This document shows, piece by piece, positions 19,234 through 31,925 of a stretch of DNA of 64,000 bases (the first letter of the stretch is position 1; each line of letters opens with the position of its first letter). This DNA is from Volvox africanus (taxonomy: Eukaryota > Chlorophyta > Chlorophyceae > Chlamydomonadales > Volvocaceae): the NCBI GenBank assembly GCA_030268105.1, contig BSDZ01000017.1, positions 558,001 through 622,000 on the forward strand. Reading direction: 5' to 3'. Position numbers and translations under genes: made by a program. The notes beneath the pieces were generated by a model that was not told where the DNA came from, did no database searches, and saw only the letters and a list, made by a program, of their open reading frames with translations.

Positions 19234-20122
19234 CAGGTGAGCTCACTGAGGGGCCTGCACCCGAAGTATTAGCACCCCCGGCTGGGCCGTTACTGTTATC
19301 CCCGGAGCCCCCAGCACCGGGGGACGGTGATGCGCCACCCTGGGTTTGGGGGGCCGGTTCACAGTCATCCTCGTCATCACTGTCAGAATCCCAATTACCC
19401 GCAACTGGATTCTGCCATCTTACCGTTTTCTGCACACGACCAGCTTGCCTAGGAGATTGCAGGCCAACATTCCGCTCATCAAAGGTGACATCAGTGTGCA
19501 CAGACACTACATGGTTAGGAAACATGACGCGGTACTGGCCTGCATCGCCATACCCAACCAGGACACCCTTGCGGCTCACTGGATCTAACTTGTTACGCTT
19601 CTCCTTGGGAATATGAACATATGCCGTACAGCCAAACACACGCAGGTGACTCACATCGGGCTGCTCCCCTAAGAAAGCTTCATAGGGGGTGCACGGCAAG
19701 CCGGAGACTGGTGAAACATTCCGGAGATAATTCACCGTAGACACAGCCTCAGCCCACATGCATTGAGGCAGTTGAGACTCGGCCAACAGAGCACGCATCT
19801 TCTCTAACAAAGTCCTATTCAAGAGTTCAGCAGCCCCATTCTGCTCAGGTGCATACCCCACCGTAGGACCATGCCTAATCCCTTTCGTACGGAAAAACTC
19901 CTGCAGGGGACTGTTGATAAACTCACCCCCTCGATCAGATCGCACCTCCTTGACCCGAAAGCCACTGTATGTCTCCAGTTGATTCACCATAGTTACCACC
20001 TTGTCCTTCACCGCCTCTTTGGTAAGTGTGAAGGCTACAGCCGAAAAAACAGTGCAGTCATCCAGCAGAACAGTTAGGTAGCGAGAGAACCATTTGGTGT
20101 TGGCGCAGGCATTGGGCCACAA
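18923..20122 (-). CDS. Copia integrase, proximal duplicate copy, unit 2
   Basis: 399 codons with intact D,D-35-E; 'VGYAPEQ' variant. Confidence 0.9.
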   Translation of the reverse strand: MWPNACANTKWFSRYLTVLLDDCTVFSAVAFTLTKEAVKDKVVTMVNQLETYSGFRVKEVRSDRGGEFINSPLQEFFRTKGIRHGPTVGYAPEQNGAAELLNRTLLEKMRALLAESQLPQCMWAEAVSTVNYLRNVSPVSGLPCTPYEAFLGEQPDVSHLRVFGCTAYVHIPKEKRNKLDPVSRKGVLVGYGDAGQYRVMFPNHVVSVHTDVTFDERNVGLQSPRQAGRVQKTVRWQNPVAGNWDSDSDDEDDCEPAPQTQGGASPSPGAGGSGDNSNGPAGGANTSGAGPSVSSPGAGPSVGAADAREGFASRYPVRDRKRPSEWWRNEEPRSVTGWVHVAAATGESEPKTYAEAMSGAQASEWKTMDDEISSQLANGTWTLEKNPTWHQADSVSLGF

Positions 20123-21731
20123 ACATCAAGATGAATAAGAGCAAGTGGTTGGGCAGCCTTATGCCCAGTGGACGGGAAGGGCCCTCGGCGCTGCCTCGAC
20201 ATCACACACGGCTCGCACAACCCTGCATCTTCTGCACCGTTCACCGGCTCTGGGGCAAAACGCACCCCTGCCGCCATGCCTTCACCCACCAACCTCTCAA
20301 GATTACCCAGGCCAAGGTGTCCATACCGGCGGTGCCACAGGTCCATTGACTCTGATGCAGACTTCCTGTGAGCAACTCCACCAAAAGGCTGTTCGGCCAT
20401 TGACCTGAAAGCAGACCTGGGAATCAAAATACATGCTAGGGCATACAAATTTTCACAGCGCTTGCCCGTCAAGATTTTCTCACCATCCTTGAGCAAAGTG
20501 ACTTCACCATTCTCAAAGCAGACTGACCCGCCCTTCTGGTCCAGGGCAGCAACTGACAGCACATTCGCAAAGCTGTCAGGAACAAGATACACCTCATGCA
20601 CCGTCAACGCGGCCATGGTAACCATGGAGACAAGCCTCAGGGTCCCTACTGCTGTAGGCCTGATTATCCCCCCGTTTACGCTCAGAATCTCAAATTTCTC
20701 TGACTCTGCCAGCTCGCGGATATCAATTAGCTGTTCTGCATCATATGTCAGATGATGGGATGCACCAGAATCCAGGTACCAACCTTTCATACGGTCAGAC
20801 TCTGATGCCACAAAAGCAAAGTTCTTCGGGCTAGCATTGCTCCTGGCGCCGGCACCTTCCACATGGTTGTGCCGGCCATAACCTTGGCGGTCGCTCCCTG
20901 AGCTGGACCCACCCGTGGCCTCTCCATGGCCGCCCATTCTTGCACGCTCCAGGCCGCCCGACTCATATCTAGGTCCTATAGGCGCCGAGTCCGGTGAGCC
21001 AGTCCTCTGGGCCATCCTGGGTGCAAGGCACCCCCTCTCCAGATGCCCGGGCTGTCCGCAGTTCCAGCACTGCGGTGGCTCCCGTGATCCGCCGCAGACG
21101 TGGCTTCCTCCACGTCGGGGCGCACTTCCTGTGGTTGAGCTTCCCCTACCCGCACTGACAAAGGCAGACGAGCTGGTAGAGGCATCATGCCCGCTCCCTA
21201 CCCTAGCTTCGAATGCCAGCAGTTGCACGGTAACGCTAGACAGCGTAAGCTCACCAGACTGTGTCGTTAACACAGACACCATCACCTCGTACTTTTGAGG
21301 TAGACCCGTCAGCATCGGTACGCCATGTCCTGTTCACTGATGGCTTGGCCCACCTTCAGCAGATCTGTATGTAACTCCCGCACTCTTGAAAGGTACACCG
21401 GTAGGGCCTCTCCCTTCTTGATTGCCAGCTTAGTATACTCCTGACGCAGCTGAGATCTGCGGGCATGGTTGTTGGCAGAAAAAATCGCAGCAAGGCCATC
21501 CCACGCCATCTTGGCGTTCGGCGATGCCTTGATGACTGGTAGATGACAGTCCTTCACATTCTTCACCAACAGTGTCTTCACTCGCTCTGATGCTGTGACC
21601 TCCACATCTGTAACTGGCTCTGTCAATAGAGCCCTCTTCAAGTTGTGCTCAGCACACAGGTTCTCAAACCGATAGGCCCATGTAGAGTAGTTGTTGAGAT
21701 CGAGGGGTTCTGCCGACTTGTCCTTGCCCAT
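20074..21731 (-). pseudogene. Copia GAG-protease, frameshifted, unit 2
   Basis: Frames 21309-21731 and 20074-21315 are broken by the same 1-bp loss as in unit 1. Knuckle and protease site are intact. Confidence 0.9.
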
Positions 21732-21775
21732 GATGTTCGTGCTTATCTCAGAGCGCCCAGGCGGGGCTCATAACC

Positions 21776-21865
21776 TGTTATAGTCAGCAAAGCGCCCGGC
21801 CCCTCCCTGGGCTGTATTACTTGATCTGACATTCTTAACTTTATGAGTGTTGCTCATTCTCAACA
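21776..21865 (-). repeat. Family A 5' LTR remnant, unit 2
   Basis: Ends ...CTATAACA on the minus strand beside the PBS at 21762-21775. Confidence 0.45.
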
Positions 21866-22648
21866 AGTTCCACACATATCTCGTATCCACTCGTATCCGC
21901 TCTACTGGCTTCTCGGTACGTGACTAGATGCATGTGCATGTTGCATGTGCATCATGACGGACGTGACGACAAGCCGCCGACATTTGCAATGTGGGAAAAT
22001 ACAGGTTGGCCGAGCCTTTAGGGCTTAATAGCTACGCTGCTTGGTCGTATAGTTTCGTGTGCATGCCGCACATCCTTCGCGGTCTTCTTCGGCATAGTTC
22101 CACGCACATCATGTATCCGCTCTACTGGCTTCTCAGATTCGTGACCAGATGCATGCACCACACGGTTTCGCCTTGACATGGTGCATTCGCTGCACTTCAC
22201 GGAAATGGATGCCTTTCTCGACTTCATGTCAATCCCCTTCACTAATCCATTCTCAACAAACCTTTCCAAGCCCTCCATTGCAAAATTGCGAGAACGTGAA
22301 GAGACAAGATACAAGAAACAGAACGTGGATGGGTCGCATGTTGTGACGCGACATGGCATGTTGAGAAGCAATGTGATGTAGGAACGAACCGTGTAGAGCT
22401 GGACGTTTTGGAAAATAGCGACCGTTTTGGGGATAAGTAGTAGGCCGAAACCGATCTCGCCTGCCGGTAGGAATGAACCAGAGCAAGATTGGATGCTACA
22501 ACTGCTGCTGCTTACTGTGATGATGGCGAGCACAACGGAATCCAGCACGGCAATGATAAGCACGTACAGCATTTATACGATGAAGATGGAGGACAACCAC
22601 GACGAGAGCAGGGTTGACGCCGTGGACAAGCATGCTGAAAACCGATAA
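21866..22648. pseudogene. Scrambled family D copia fragments, unit 2
   Basis: Gag head (+) 21991-22056, finger piece (-) about 22057-22283, integrase-tail piece (+) about 22284-22648. Short form without the 31-bp segment. Confidence 0.65.
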
Positions 22649-23564
22649 AACTAAACTGCAAAAAATATAAATGTGTAATTATGTAAAATGCTGTAATTGT
22701 GTAAGCAATTTAGTTTTAGTTTTTCACCTTCTTCTGGTGTTTGAACAACTTGCATCTAGTTTGTGTATTTCAGTTGCTTATTTTAAATGTGGGGACTTTC
22801 TCGTGGTAAAATGAACTTTAACTTGCCCATATAGTTCCTGTACAACTGAATATTTCAATGTCCGTCAAAACCATAAATCATAATTGTGCCGGCTGTAAAA
22901 TGCTAAACTGCTTGTATAGTCACGTTTTTCACCGTTTTGAAATAGTTTTATACTAGCCAGTATATTGTGCGTGCATATATTTGTATAAATTGCATGTCAG
23001 TTCTTTATACTCAAAGTGAGGACTTTACTTTTGTATCAACGAAATAAAACTGCCCTCATTTGTACTGTACAGTTGAATATTTTCATAACAAAAATCAAAA
23101 TGGCTTCGAAAAGTAAGACTGCTTATGTAACAGGAAAAGCAAATCGTCAGAACCATTCATCATGGTGCCGGCTGTGAAATGTAAAATGTGCTTTTGATAT
23201 GGCTGTACCAATATAGCTTTTCATCGTTTTTAATTTCATTTTGAACTGCTTGCAACTTTTTGTGGTGTTTTACTGGAAATTTTCTCAGTATGATGGGCAC
23301 TTTCTTGTGTTGAAACGAAATTTTACTGGCCCTTACTTGCTCTTTTGAATAGGGTAACAGATACGACGCGGATGAATTGAAAAAATGTTACAACAAAGGA
23401 AGGCACTAGCAGTGTATAGTTGCTTGAATGGAATAACAAACAATTAAGGAAACAAAGTATATGTAAAACCATAAGAAGGGAACATCCTAGATTACCCAAC
23501 AACTTGTACCAATGCCCATCACTATATCCAGTTCATTAAGTATTTCCTGTATCTCTCGAACCAT
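22649..23564. repeat. AT-rich non-coding block, unit 2
   Basis: Same three-part internal repeat as at 11876-12791; nothing coding seen. Confidence 0.6.
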
Positions 23565-23732
23565 ATGCGGCTACTTCCCGTACTACTTCCCGTAGCTCCC
23601 ATGCGGCTACTTCCCGTACTAGTACCTCCAGTACCTTTCATACACGGTTGCCTCTGGTGCTATCGGTTCACAGGTATCAGTATCAGTATCGGTATCGGTT
23701 CACAGGTATCTCTGCCCTTACTATTCCTGTGT
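23565..23732. repeat. Short-repeat block, unit 2
   Basis: Hexamer track 23675-23698 reads TATCAG twice, then TATCGG twice. Confidence 0.8.
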
Positions 23733-24784
23733 CAACATGCGCTCAGCATGGAGTGATACTCATGTTCAATAGCAGGAGGCAGATTGTGCTTCATGTGCCA
23801 CTCTCCCGTACCCAATATTCTGTAGCATGGTGTTTCGTCCCGTCCATCTCCTCCACCCCCTCGGGATGAACACCATCATCCTCCACAAATTGACGTCACC
23901 TGACTGTGACACATGTCCTGGTGCCCTGCGGCATTGTAGTCGTGATATCCATCTTCACTCCTCGAAGTTCCTTTTTGCCGTCATAGTTTCCGTCGTGCTC
24001 GCCATCATCATCAACATCATCATCAGCACCAGTATCACCCAATCTCGCTCGGGTCTTCTCCCTGACGGATCCGCTCTGTTGCTTGACCCAGCTCGTCCAT
24101 CTTCTTGCTTGTGGGTGTCATGATCTACGATCCGTTGGTTTGTGCCGTATGTTCTTCAGCCTCTGCACGGGCATCGCCAGCCTCCTGCCAATCCGTCCAA
24201 CTTGACATGGTTTGTGCCTACACACACCGATCCTCTGGGAATCAGCATGCTGTACATCCTTCGGAGTCTTCTTCGGCCTAACTCCACCCATACCTCCTCT
24301 GATCCGCTCTACCAATCCATCTTCGTGACCGGATGCATGCTCCTCACGGCTTTGCCTTGATATGGTGCAATTGCTGCACTCAGCAGACGAGGATCCAATC
24401 TTCCTACTTCGACCTTTCCATATCTCCTGTTCCATTCCTCCTTCGTTTGTTGTGTGTGGCCTTTTTGAGCCACACCCATAAACCCTCTTCTCATGTCATC
24501 TTGCGAGACAATTTCGCATCCCCGCTTGCACATGCCGTCCTCTCGGTGCTCTGATGGCTTGCATATGTACACGTACACAGATTGGTCCTCAAACCTAATT
24601 TTTCCTCCTTTTTCGCTCAATGATGCAACAGATATCACCTTTACATAGCTGCTAGATGCCACGTTAACATTTTTGATCGTGACTGTGGCGTTTGGACAGC
24701 AAGACGGTGCCAATTTTAACGTGCCATTGGCCGTGGGTCGCATGATTCCTCCGTTCATGCTCATAATGTCAAACTTATCTCTCT
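23733..24784 (-). pseudogene. Family C copia fragment, unit 2/3 boundary
   Basis: Short form; finger frame at 24118-24435 and protease-side frame at 24309-24764. Confidence 0.7.
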
Positions 24785-25068
24785 TGTTGCGATTATGCGG
24801 GATTTCACGTCATCGTAATACAGTTTGGCAACGGTTGTGTAATAGCTCTTACTTAGGTGCGAGTAACTGCGATGTAAGTTAGATATCGCGACGAGTGCCG
24901 TACAGTTATTATCGCGAGTATATTGTTTATGCGCACTCTGCTCTAGTTAGTCTTGCGCGTTACTAACGTTGATACTATAATTATTTATGCCAAATATACA
25001 CGGTTCCTGCGTCAATACATAATCCTGTAATCTATCCACGTTTCGCATCGGTTGCTCCTATCTTCGCA
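24785..25068 (+). repeat. Plus-strand LTR of family B, unit 3
   Basis: 284 bp, PBS at 25069. Confidence 0.6.
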
Positions 25069-25353
25069 AGAGGTTATGAGCCCCGGCTCTTCTGAGCCGT
25101 AATTATCTCGTCAAGGCATAGGCATCAACCTTTTGGCCAAGCGCTTTCAATTGGTGGTGGCAAATACAAGTCTAGCAACTTTGACTCTACAACTGAAGTC
25201 GCCAAAAGTTCTGAGTGCCGGAATCAGCGACTGCTCGTGGTGCGAGAATTGAGGAATCACTCGTGACGCGAATACTGGTCCACAAAATACGGAGCACAGC
25301 GACCGCCGCCTCTGGTCAACAACGACCATATCGCCTGCCTACATCGGGCAACA

Positions 25354-25839
25354 ATGGGCAAGGATAGGTTATCAGACCCATTAGGTCTGAGCAATTATGC
25401 TACGTGGTCGTTCAGATTCCAATCTATGATGCAAGAGAACAACCTGGATAGATGGCTGAGAGACGAACCAATGACCGACGAGGACATCACCGCGTCAAAC
25501 AAGGTCAGAAACATCCTTGTCAAAAATGTCCAAGATCATCACTTGGCAATTATCAGAGCAGCGCCCAACGCCAAGGGAGCATGGGAGAGGCTCGCGGCTG
25601 TTTTTGCGGCAAGCAGCGACGCAAGAAAATCTCAGCTTGTTGCTGAACTGTCAGCCCTTAAAATGGCACAAAATGAAGCCCTAATCTTATATCTGGCTCG
25701 CGTCCGCAATCTATATACGGACTTGGTGGAAGTGGGTTTACCTACACCTACCACCAGAATCTTCCTACCACTTGGCGGCTGCTCAGCACCTATCACCTTG
25801 CACAACTGCCTGTCACAACTGCCGCCCTGCAACTGCTAG
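25354..25839 (+). pseudogene. Truncated copia gag (family B), unit 3
   Basis: Same variant as unit 2 ('EDITASN', 'TTRIF'). Confidence 0.8.
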
Positions 25840-25879
25840 ATAGGTAACTGTGACGGTTTGCACCGTCCACAACTTAACA
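25739..25879 (-). repeat. Family A 3' LTR remnant, unit 3
   Basis: TGTTAAG start on the minus strand, truncated by the family B gag. Confidence 0.55.
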
Positions 25880-25902
25880 CGCCCCCTCGGTGCAAACCTC
25901 CA

Positions 25903-27594
25903 CTAGGCTACACCCATAGAGGCACGGCACCACTCAAACCTAGCTTCACCTAAAGCCTTTGTCATCACATCAGCCACCATCTTCTCCGTGGGACAGTACC
26001 TTAGCTCAACCTCCCCACTAGTAACCCGCTCTCTGACGAAATGATGCACCGCATCAATGTGTTTTGACCGTTGGGACGTCATAGGGGTGTTGCTGATATT
26101 CATCGCCCCCTGGGAATCAACCTTGATAATCACTGGAGAAGTACCACCGAGCTTCAGATCATCAGCCAGTTTTGACAGCCAAAGAGCTTCTCGCACCGCA
26201 CTTGAAAGAGCTTGATACTCTGCCTCCACTGACGATACTGCCACGGTACGCTGCAGTTGACTGCTCCAACTTATCGCAGTACCGTTCACTCGGAAAACAT
26301 AACCGGTAGTTGATTTGCGGGTAGCTGTGTCTCCTGCCCAATCTGAGTCACTGTAGCCATCCAGCTGTAGCCCTTGTCCTCCAGGAAACCGAAGACCCAT
26401 CTCTTGAATACCCGCCAGGTACCTCAGCACCCCCTTTGCCGCACTCATTGCAGCGCGGGTAGGCTTAGACATGGACCGGGAAAGCACACTCAGGGCATAA
26501 GCCAGGTCGGGGCGCGTGCTTACTGCAAGGTAGTTGAGTTCTCCCACGAGAGCTCGGTAAGGTGTTGGGTCCTCCAGCAGTTCGCTTTCATCAGTCACTG
26601 GAGTAGCCCTTGTACCCATTGCCAGAGGAGTAGCCCGATCTTTGGCGTCCAGCATGTTGTGCCGTTCCAAGAGCTGCTCAATATACCGAGACTGACTCAA
26701 TAAAATATCACCATTTTTCTCATGATGAATATCCATGCCCAGAAATACCCGGGCCTCCCCAAGGTCTCGAATCTTGAAGCACTGGCCAATTGCTTTTTTC
26801 ACTTCCCGCGCCAGTTCTAAGTCATCTGACGCCACACATGTATCATCCACATGAACCAGTGCAATCACTACTCCCCTCTCATCAACCTTCAGAAACATAG
26901 CCGGATCTGACTTAGATGGGAGCAGCCCAATCTCTGCAAACTTCTCACACAGCTTGTCATACCAGCACCGTGGTGCCTGCTTCAGGCCATATATGGACTT
27001 ATGCAGGTGACACGCTAGATTTGGGGTCTCCGACTCATACCCCGGTGGCTGCTCCATCCAAAGATCCTCCTTCAATTCCCCATTCAAAAACGCAGTTGTC
27101 ACATCTAGTTGGTGGATGGGCATCTTCCTAGCCGCCGCAACCACTAGGAGGGCTCGAAAAGATGAGCCACGGGATGTCGGTGCAAAAAGCTCACCATAAT
27201 CCACCCCCTCGGGCTGTACGAAGCCTTTTGCTACTAAGCGCGCCTTGAACCACTCAACACTACCATCCTGGTTGCGCTTAACCTTAAAAACCCAGCGACA
27301 CGGAATCAGCTTGGTGCCAAGTGGGGTTTTTTTCCAAGGTCCAGGTCCCATTAGCCAACTGAGAGCTAATCTCGTCATCCATAGTCTTCCACTCACTGGC
27401 CTGTGCCCCAGACATCGCTTCAGCATAGGTCTTGGGCTCAGACTCCCCGGTGGCTGCCGCCACATGGACCCAGCCTGTAACTGACCTAGGTTCCTCATTG
27501 CGCCACCACTCAGAAGGCCGTTTGCGATCACGCACAGGATACCTAGATGCAAAACCTTCCCTGGCATCAGCAGCACCCACAGATGGGCCAGCAC
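25903..27594 (-). CDS. Copia reverse transcriptase-RNase H, unit 3
   Basis: 563 codons, all catalytic motifs present. Leu at residue 96 and the 'GTSPVII'/'GEARFEW' variant. In phase with RT only from residue 88. Confidence 0.9.
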   Translation of the reverse strand: MLAHLWVLLMPGKVLHLGILCVIANGLLSGGAMRNLGQLQAGSMWRQPPGSLSPRPMLKRCLGHRPVSGRLWMTRLALSWLMGPGPWKKTPLGTKLIPCRWVFKVKRNQDGSVEWFKARLVAKGFVQPEGVDYGELFAPTSRGSSFRALLVVAAARKMPIHQLDVTTAFLNGELKEDLWMEQPPGYESETPNLACHLHKSIYGLKQAPRCWYDKLCEKFAEIGLLPSKSDPAMFLKVDERGVVIALVHVDDTCVASDDLELAREVKKAIGQCFKIRDLGEARVFLGMDIHHEKNGDILLSQSRYIEQLLERHNMLDAKDRATPLAMGTRATPVTDESELLEDPTPYRALVGELNYLAVSTRPDLAYALSVLSRSMSKPTRAAMSAAKGVLRYLAGIQEMGLRFPGGQGLQLDGYSDSDWAGDTATRKSTTGYVFRVNGTAISWSSQLQRTVAVSSVEAEYQALSSAVREALWLSKLADDLKLGGTSPVIIKVDSQGAMNISNTPMTSQRSKHIDAVHHFVRERVTSGEVELRYCPTEKMVADVMTKALGEARFEWCRASMGVA

Positions 27595-28483
27595 CAGGTG
27601 AGCTCACTGAGGGGCCTGCACCCGAAGTATTAGCACCCCCGGCTGGGCCGTTACTGTTATCCCCGGAGCCCCCAGCACCGGGGGACGGTGATGCGCCACC
27701 CTGGGTTTGGGGGGCCGGTTCACAGTCATCCTCGTCATCACTGTCAGAATCCCAATTACCCGCAACTGGATTCTGCCATCTTACCGTTTTCTGCACACGA
27801 CCAGCTTGCCTAGGAGATTGCAGGCCAACATTCCGCTCATCAAAGGTGACATCAGTGTGCACAGACACTACATGGTTAGGAAACATGACGCGGTACTGGC
27901 CTGCATCGCCATACCCAACCAGGACACCCTTGCGGCTCACTGGATCTAACTTGTTACGCTTCTCCTTGGGAATATGAACATATGCCGTACAGCCAAACAC
28001 ACGCAGGTGACTCACATCGGGCTGCTCCCCTAAGAAAGCTTCATAGGGGGTGCACGGCAAGCCGGAGACTGGTGAAACATTCCGGAGATAATTCACCGTA
28101 GACACAGCCTCAGCCCACATGCATTGAGGCAGTTGAGACTCGGCCAACAGAGCACGCATCTTCTCTAACAAAGTCCTATTCAAGAGTTCAGCAGCCCCAT
28201 TCTGCTCAGGTGCATACCCCACCGTAGGACCATGCCTAATCCCTTTCGTACGGAAAAACTCCTGCAGGGGACTGTTGATAAACTCACCCCCTCGATCAGA
28301 TCGCACCTCCTTGACCCGAAAGCCACTGTATGTCTCCAGTTGATTCACCATAGTTACCACCTTGTCCTTCACCGCCTCTTTGGTAAGTGTGAAGGCTACA
28401 GCCGAAAAAACAGTGCAGTCATCCAGCAGAACAGTTAGGTAGCGAGAGAACCATTTGGTGTTGGCGCAGGCATTGGGCCACAA
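27284..28483 (-). CDS. Copia integrase, unit 3
   Basis: 399 codons; D,D-35-E intact, 'VGYAPEQ'. It overlaps the RT frame by 311 bp, of which only one frame is meaningful on each side of the A7 run at about 27327-27333. Confidence 0.9.
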   Translation of the reverse strand: MWPNACANTKWFSRYLTVLLDDCTVFSAVAFTLTKEAVKDKVVTMVNQLETYSGFRVKEVRSDRGGEFINSPLQEFFRTKGIRHGPTVGYAPEQNGAAELLNRTLLEKMRALLAESQLPQCMWAEAVSTVNYLRNVSPVSGLPCTPYEAFLGEQPDVSHLRVFGCTAYVHIPKEKRNKLDPVSRKGVLVGYGDAGQYRVMFPNHVVSVHTDVTFDERNVGLQSPRQAGRVQKTVRWQNPVAGNWDSDSDDEDDCEPAPQTQGGASPSPGAGGSGDNSNGPAGGANTSGAGPSVSSPGAGPSVGAADAREGFASRYPVRDRKRPSEWWRNEEPRSVTGWVHVAAATGESEPKTYAEAMSGAQASEWKTMDDEISSQLANGTWTLEKNPTWHQADSVSLGF

Positions 28484-30092
28484 ACATCAAGATGAATAAG
28501 AGCAAGTGGTTGGGCAGCCTTATGCCCAGTGGACGGGAAGGGCCCTCGGCGCTGCCTCGACATCACACACGGCTCGCACAACCCTGCATCTTCTGCACCG
28601 TTCACCGGCTCTGGGGCAAAACGCACCCCTGCCGCCATGCCTTCACCCACCAACCTCTCAAGATTACCCAGGCCAAGGTGTCCATACCGGCGGTGCCACA
28701 GGTCCATTGACTCTGATGCAGACTTCCTGTGAGCAACTCCACCAAAAGGCTGTTCGGCCATTGACCTGAAAGCAGACCTGGGAATCAAAATACATGCTAG
28801 GGCATACAAATTTTCACAGCGCTTGCCCGTCAAGATTTTCTCACCATCCTTGAGCAAAGTGACTTCACCATTCTCAAAGCAGACTGACCCGCCCTTCTGG
28901 TCCAGGGCAGCAACTGACAGCACATTCGCAAAGCTGTCAGGAACAAGATACACCTCATGCACCGTCAACGCGGCCATGGTAACCATGGAGACAAGCCTCA
29001 GGGTCCCTACTGCTGTAGGCCTGATTATCCCCCCGTTTACGCTCAGAATCTCAAATTTCTCTGACTCTGCCAGCTCGCGGATATCAATTAGCTGTTCTGC
29101 ATCATATGTCAGATGATGGGATGCACCAGAATCCAGGTACCAACCTTTCATACGGTCAGACTCTGATGCCACAAAAGCAAAGTTCTTCGGGCTAGCATTG
29201 CTCCTGGCGCCGGCACCTTCCACATGGTTGTGCCGGCCATAACCTTGGCGGTCGCTCCCTGAGCTGGACCCACCCGTGGCCTCTCCATGGCCGCCCATTC
29301 TTGCACGCTCCAGGCCGCCCGACTCATATCTAGGTCCTATAGGCGCCGAGTCCGGTGAGCCAGTCCTCTGGGCCATCCTGGGTGCAAGGCACCCCCTCTC
29401 CAGATGCCCGGGCTGTCCGCAGTTCCAGCACTGCGGTGGCTCCCGTGATCCGCCGCAGACGTGGCTTCCTCCACGTCGGGGCGCACTTCCTGTGGTTGAG
29501 CTTCCCCTACCCGCACTGACAAAGGCAGACGAGCTGGTAGAGGCATCATGCCCGCTCCCTACCCTAGCTTCGAATGCCAGCAGTTGCACGGTAACGCTAG
29601 ACAGCGTAAGCTCACCAGACTGTGTCGTTAACACAGACACCATCACCTCGTACTTTTGAGGTAGACCCGTCAGCATCGGTACGCCATGTCCTGTTCACTG
29701 ATGGCTTGGCCCACCTTCAGCAGATCTGTATGTAACTCCCGCACTCTTGAAAGGTACACCGGTAGGGCCTCTCCCTTCTTGATTGCCAGCTTAGTATACT
29801 CCTGACGCAGCTGAGATCTGCGGGCATGGTTGTTGGCAGAAAAAATCGCAGCAAGGCCATCCCACGCCATCTTGGCGTTCGGCGATGCCTTGATGACTGG
29901 TAGATGACAGTCCTTCACATTCTTCACCAACAGTGTCTTCACTCGCTCTGATGCTGTGACCTCCACATCTGTAACTGGCTCTGTCAATAGAGCCCTCTTC
30001 AAGTTGTGCTCAGCACACAGGTTCTCAAACCGATAGGCCCATGTAGAGTAGTTGTTGAGATCGAGGGGTTCTGCCGACTTGTCCTTGCCCAT
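28435..30092 (-). pseudogene. Copia GAG-protease, frameshifted, unit 3
   Basis: Frames 29670-30092 and 28435-29676; the same 1-bp loss as units 1 and 2. 'HGEATGGSS' variant in the spacer. Confidence 0.9.
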
Positions 30093-30136
30093 GATGTTCG
30101 TGCTTATCTCAGAGCGCCCAGGCGGGGCTCATAACC

Positions 30137-30226
30137 TGTTATAGTCAGCAAAGCGCCCGGCCCCTCCCTGGGCTGTATTACTTGATCTGACATTCTTAAC
30201 TTTATGAGTGTTGCTCATTCTCAACA
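30137..30226 (-). repeat. Family A 5' LTR remnant, unit 3
   Basis: Ends beside the PBS at 30123-30136. Confidence 0.45.
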
Positions 30227-31009
30227 AGTTCCACACATATCTCGTATCCACTCGTATCCGCTCTACTGGCTTCTCGGTACGTGACTAGATGCATGTGCAT
30301 GTTGCATGTGCATCATGACGGACGTGACGACAAGCCGCCGACATTTGCAATGTGGGAAAATACAGGTTGGCCGAGCCTTTAGGGCTTAATAGCTACGCTG
30401 CTTGGTCGTATAGTTTCGTGTGCATGCCGCACATCCTTCGCGGTCTTCTTCGGCATAGTTCCACGCACATCATGTATCCGCTCTACTGGCTTCTCAGATT
30501 CGTGACCAGATGCATGCACCACACGGTTTCGCCTTGACATGGTGCATTCGCTGCACTTCACGGAAATGGATGCCTTTCTCGACTTCATGTCAATCCCCTT
30601 CACTAATCCATTCTCAACAAACCTTTCCAAGCCCTCCATTGCAAAATTGCGAGAACGTGAAGAGACAAGATACAAGAAACAGAACGTGGATGGGTCGCAT
30701 GTTGTGACGCGACATGGCATGTTGAGAAGCAATGTGATGTAGGAACGAACCGTGTAGAGCTGGACGTTTTGGAAAATAGCGACCGTTTTGGGGATAAGTA
30801 GTAGGCCGAAACCGATCTCGCCTGCCGGTAGGAATGAACCAGAGCAAGATTGGATGCTACAACTGCTGCTGCTTACTGTGATGATGGCGAGCACAACGGA
30901 ATCCAGCACGGCAATGATAAGCACGTACAGCATTTATACGATGAAGATGGAGGACAACCACGACGAGAGCAGGGTTGACGCCGTGGACAAGCATGCTGAA
31001 AACCGATAA
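30227..31009. pseudogene. Scrambled family D copia fragments, unit 3
   Basis: Gag head (+) 30352-30417, finger (-) about 30418-30644, integrase tail (+) about 30645-31009; short form. Confidence 0.65.
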
Positions 31010-31925
31010 AACTAAACTGCAAAAAATATAAATGTGTAATTATGTAAAATGCTGTAATTGTGTAAGCAATTTAGTTTTAGTTTTTCACCTTCTTCTGGTG
31101 TTTGAACAACTTGCATCTAGTTTGTGTATTTCAGTTGCTTATTTTAAATGTGGGGACTTTCTCGTGGTAAAATGAACTTTAACTTGCCCATATAGTTCCT
31201 GTACAACTGAATATTTCAATGTCCGTCAAAACCATAAATCATAATTGTGCCGGCTGTAAAATGCTAAACTGCTTGTATAGTCACGTTTTTCACCGTTTTG
31301 AAATAGTTTTATACTAGCCAGTATATTGTGCGTGCATATATTTGTATAAATTGCATGTCAGTTCTTTATACTCAAAGTGAGGACTTTACTTTTGTATCAA
31401 CGAAATAAAACTGCCCTCATTTGTACTGTACAGTTGAATATTTTCATAACAAAAATCAAAATGGCTTCGAAAAGTAAGACTGCTTATGTAACAGGAAAAG
31501 CAAATCGTCAGAACCATTCATCATGGTGCCGGCTGTGAAATGTAAAATGTGCTTTTGATATGGCTGTACCAATATAGCTTTTCATCGTTTTTAATTTCAT
31601 TTTGAACTGCTTGCAACTTTTTGTGGTGTTTTACTGGAAATTTTCTCAGTATGATGGGCACTTTCTTGTGTTGAAACGAAATTTTACTGGCCCTTACTTG
31701 CTCTTTTGAATAGGGTAACAGATACGACGCGGATGAATTGAAAAAATGTTACAACAAAGGAAGGCACTAGCAGTGTATAGTTGCTTGAATGGAATAACAA
31801 ACAATTAAGGAAACAAAGTATATGTAAAACCATAAGAAGGGAACATCCTAGATTACCCAACAACTTGTACCAATGCCCATCACTATATCCAGTTCATTAA
31901 GTATTTCCTGTATCTCTCGAACCAT
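31010..31925. repeat. AT-rich non-coding block, unit 3
   Basis: As at 11876; no coding signal. Confidence 0.6.

Larger units (their letters stand above)
16161..20984 (-). repeat. 2412-bp tandem duplication inside family A, unit 2
   Basis: Copies at 16161-18572 and 18573-20984, with the same RT/spacer junction as unit 1. Confidence 0.93.
14966..21865 (-). mobile_element. Family A copia with internal duplication, unit 2
   Basis: Same order and breaks as in unit 1. Confidence 0.92.
14012..24784. repeat. Array unit 2 (10773 bp)
   Basis: Copy of unit 1, including the 2412-bp duplication with the same breakpoint, so the duplication predates the copying of the whole unit. Confidence 0.92.
25739..30226 (-). 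mobile_element. Family A copia, single-copy form, unit 3
   Basis: About 4.49 kb from LTR remnant to LTR remnant, a usual size for copia. GAG carries the 1-bp loss, plus the two frame breaks common to all copies. Confidence 0.93.
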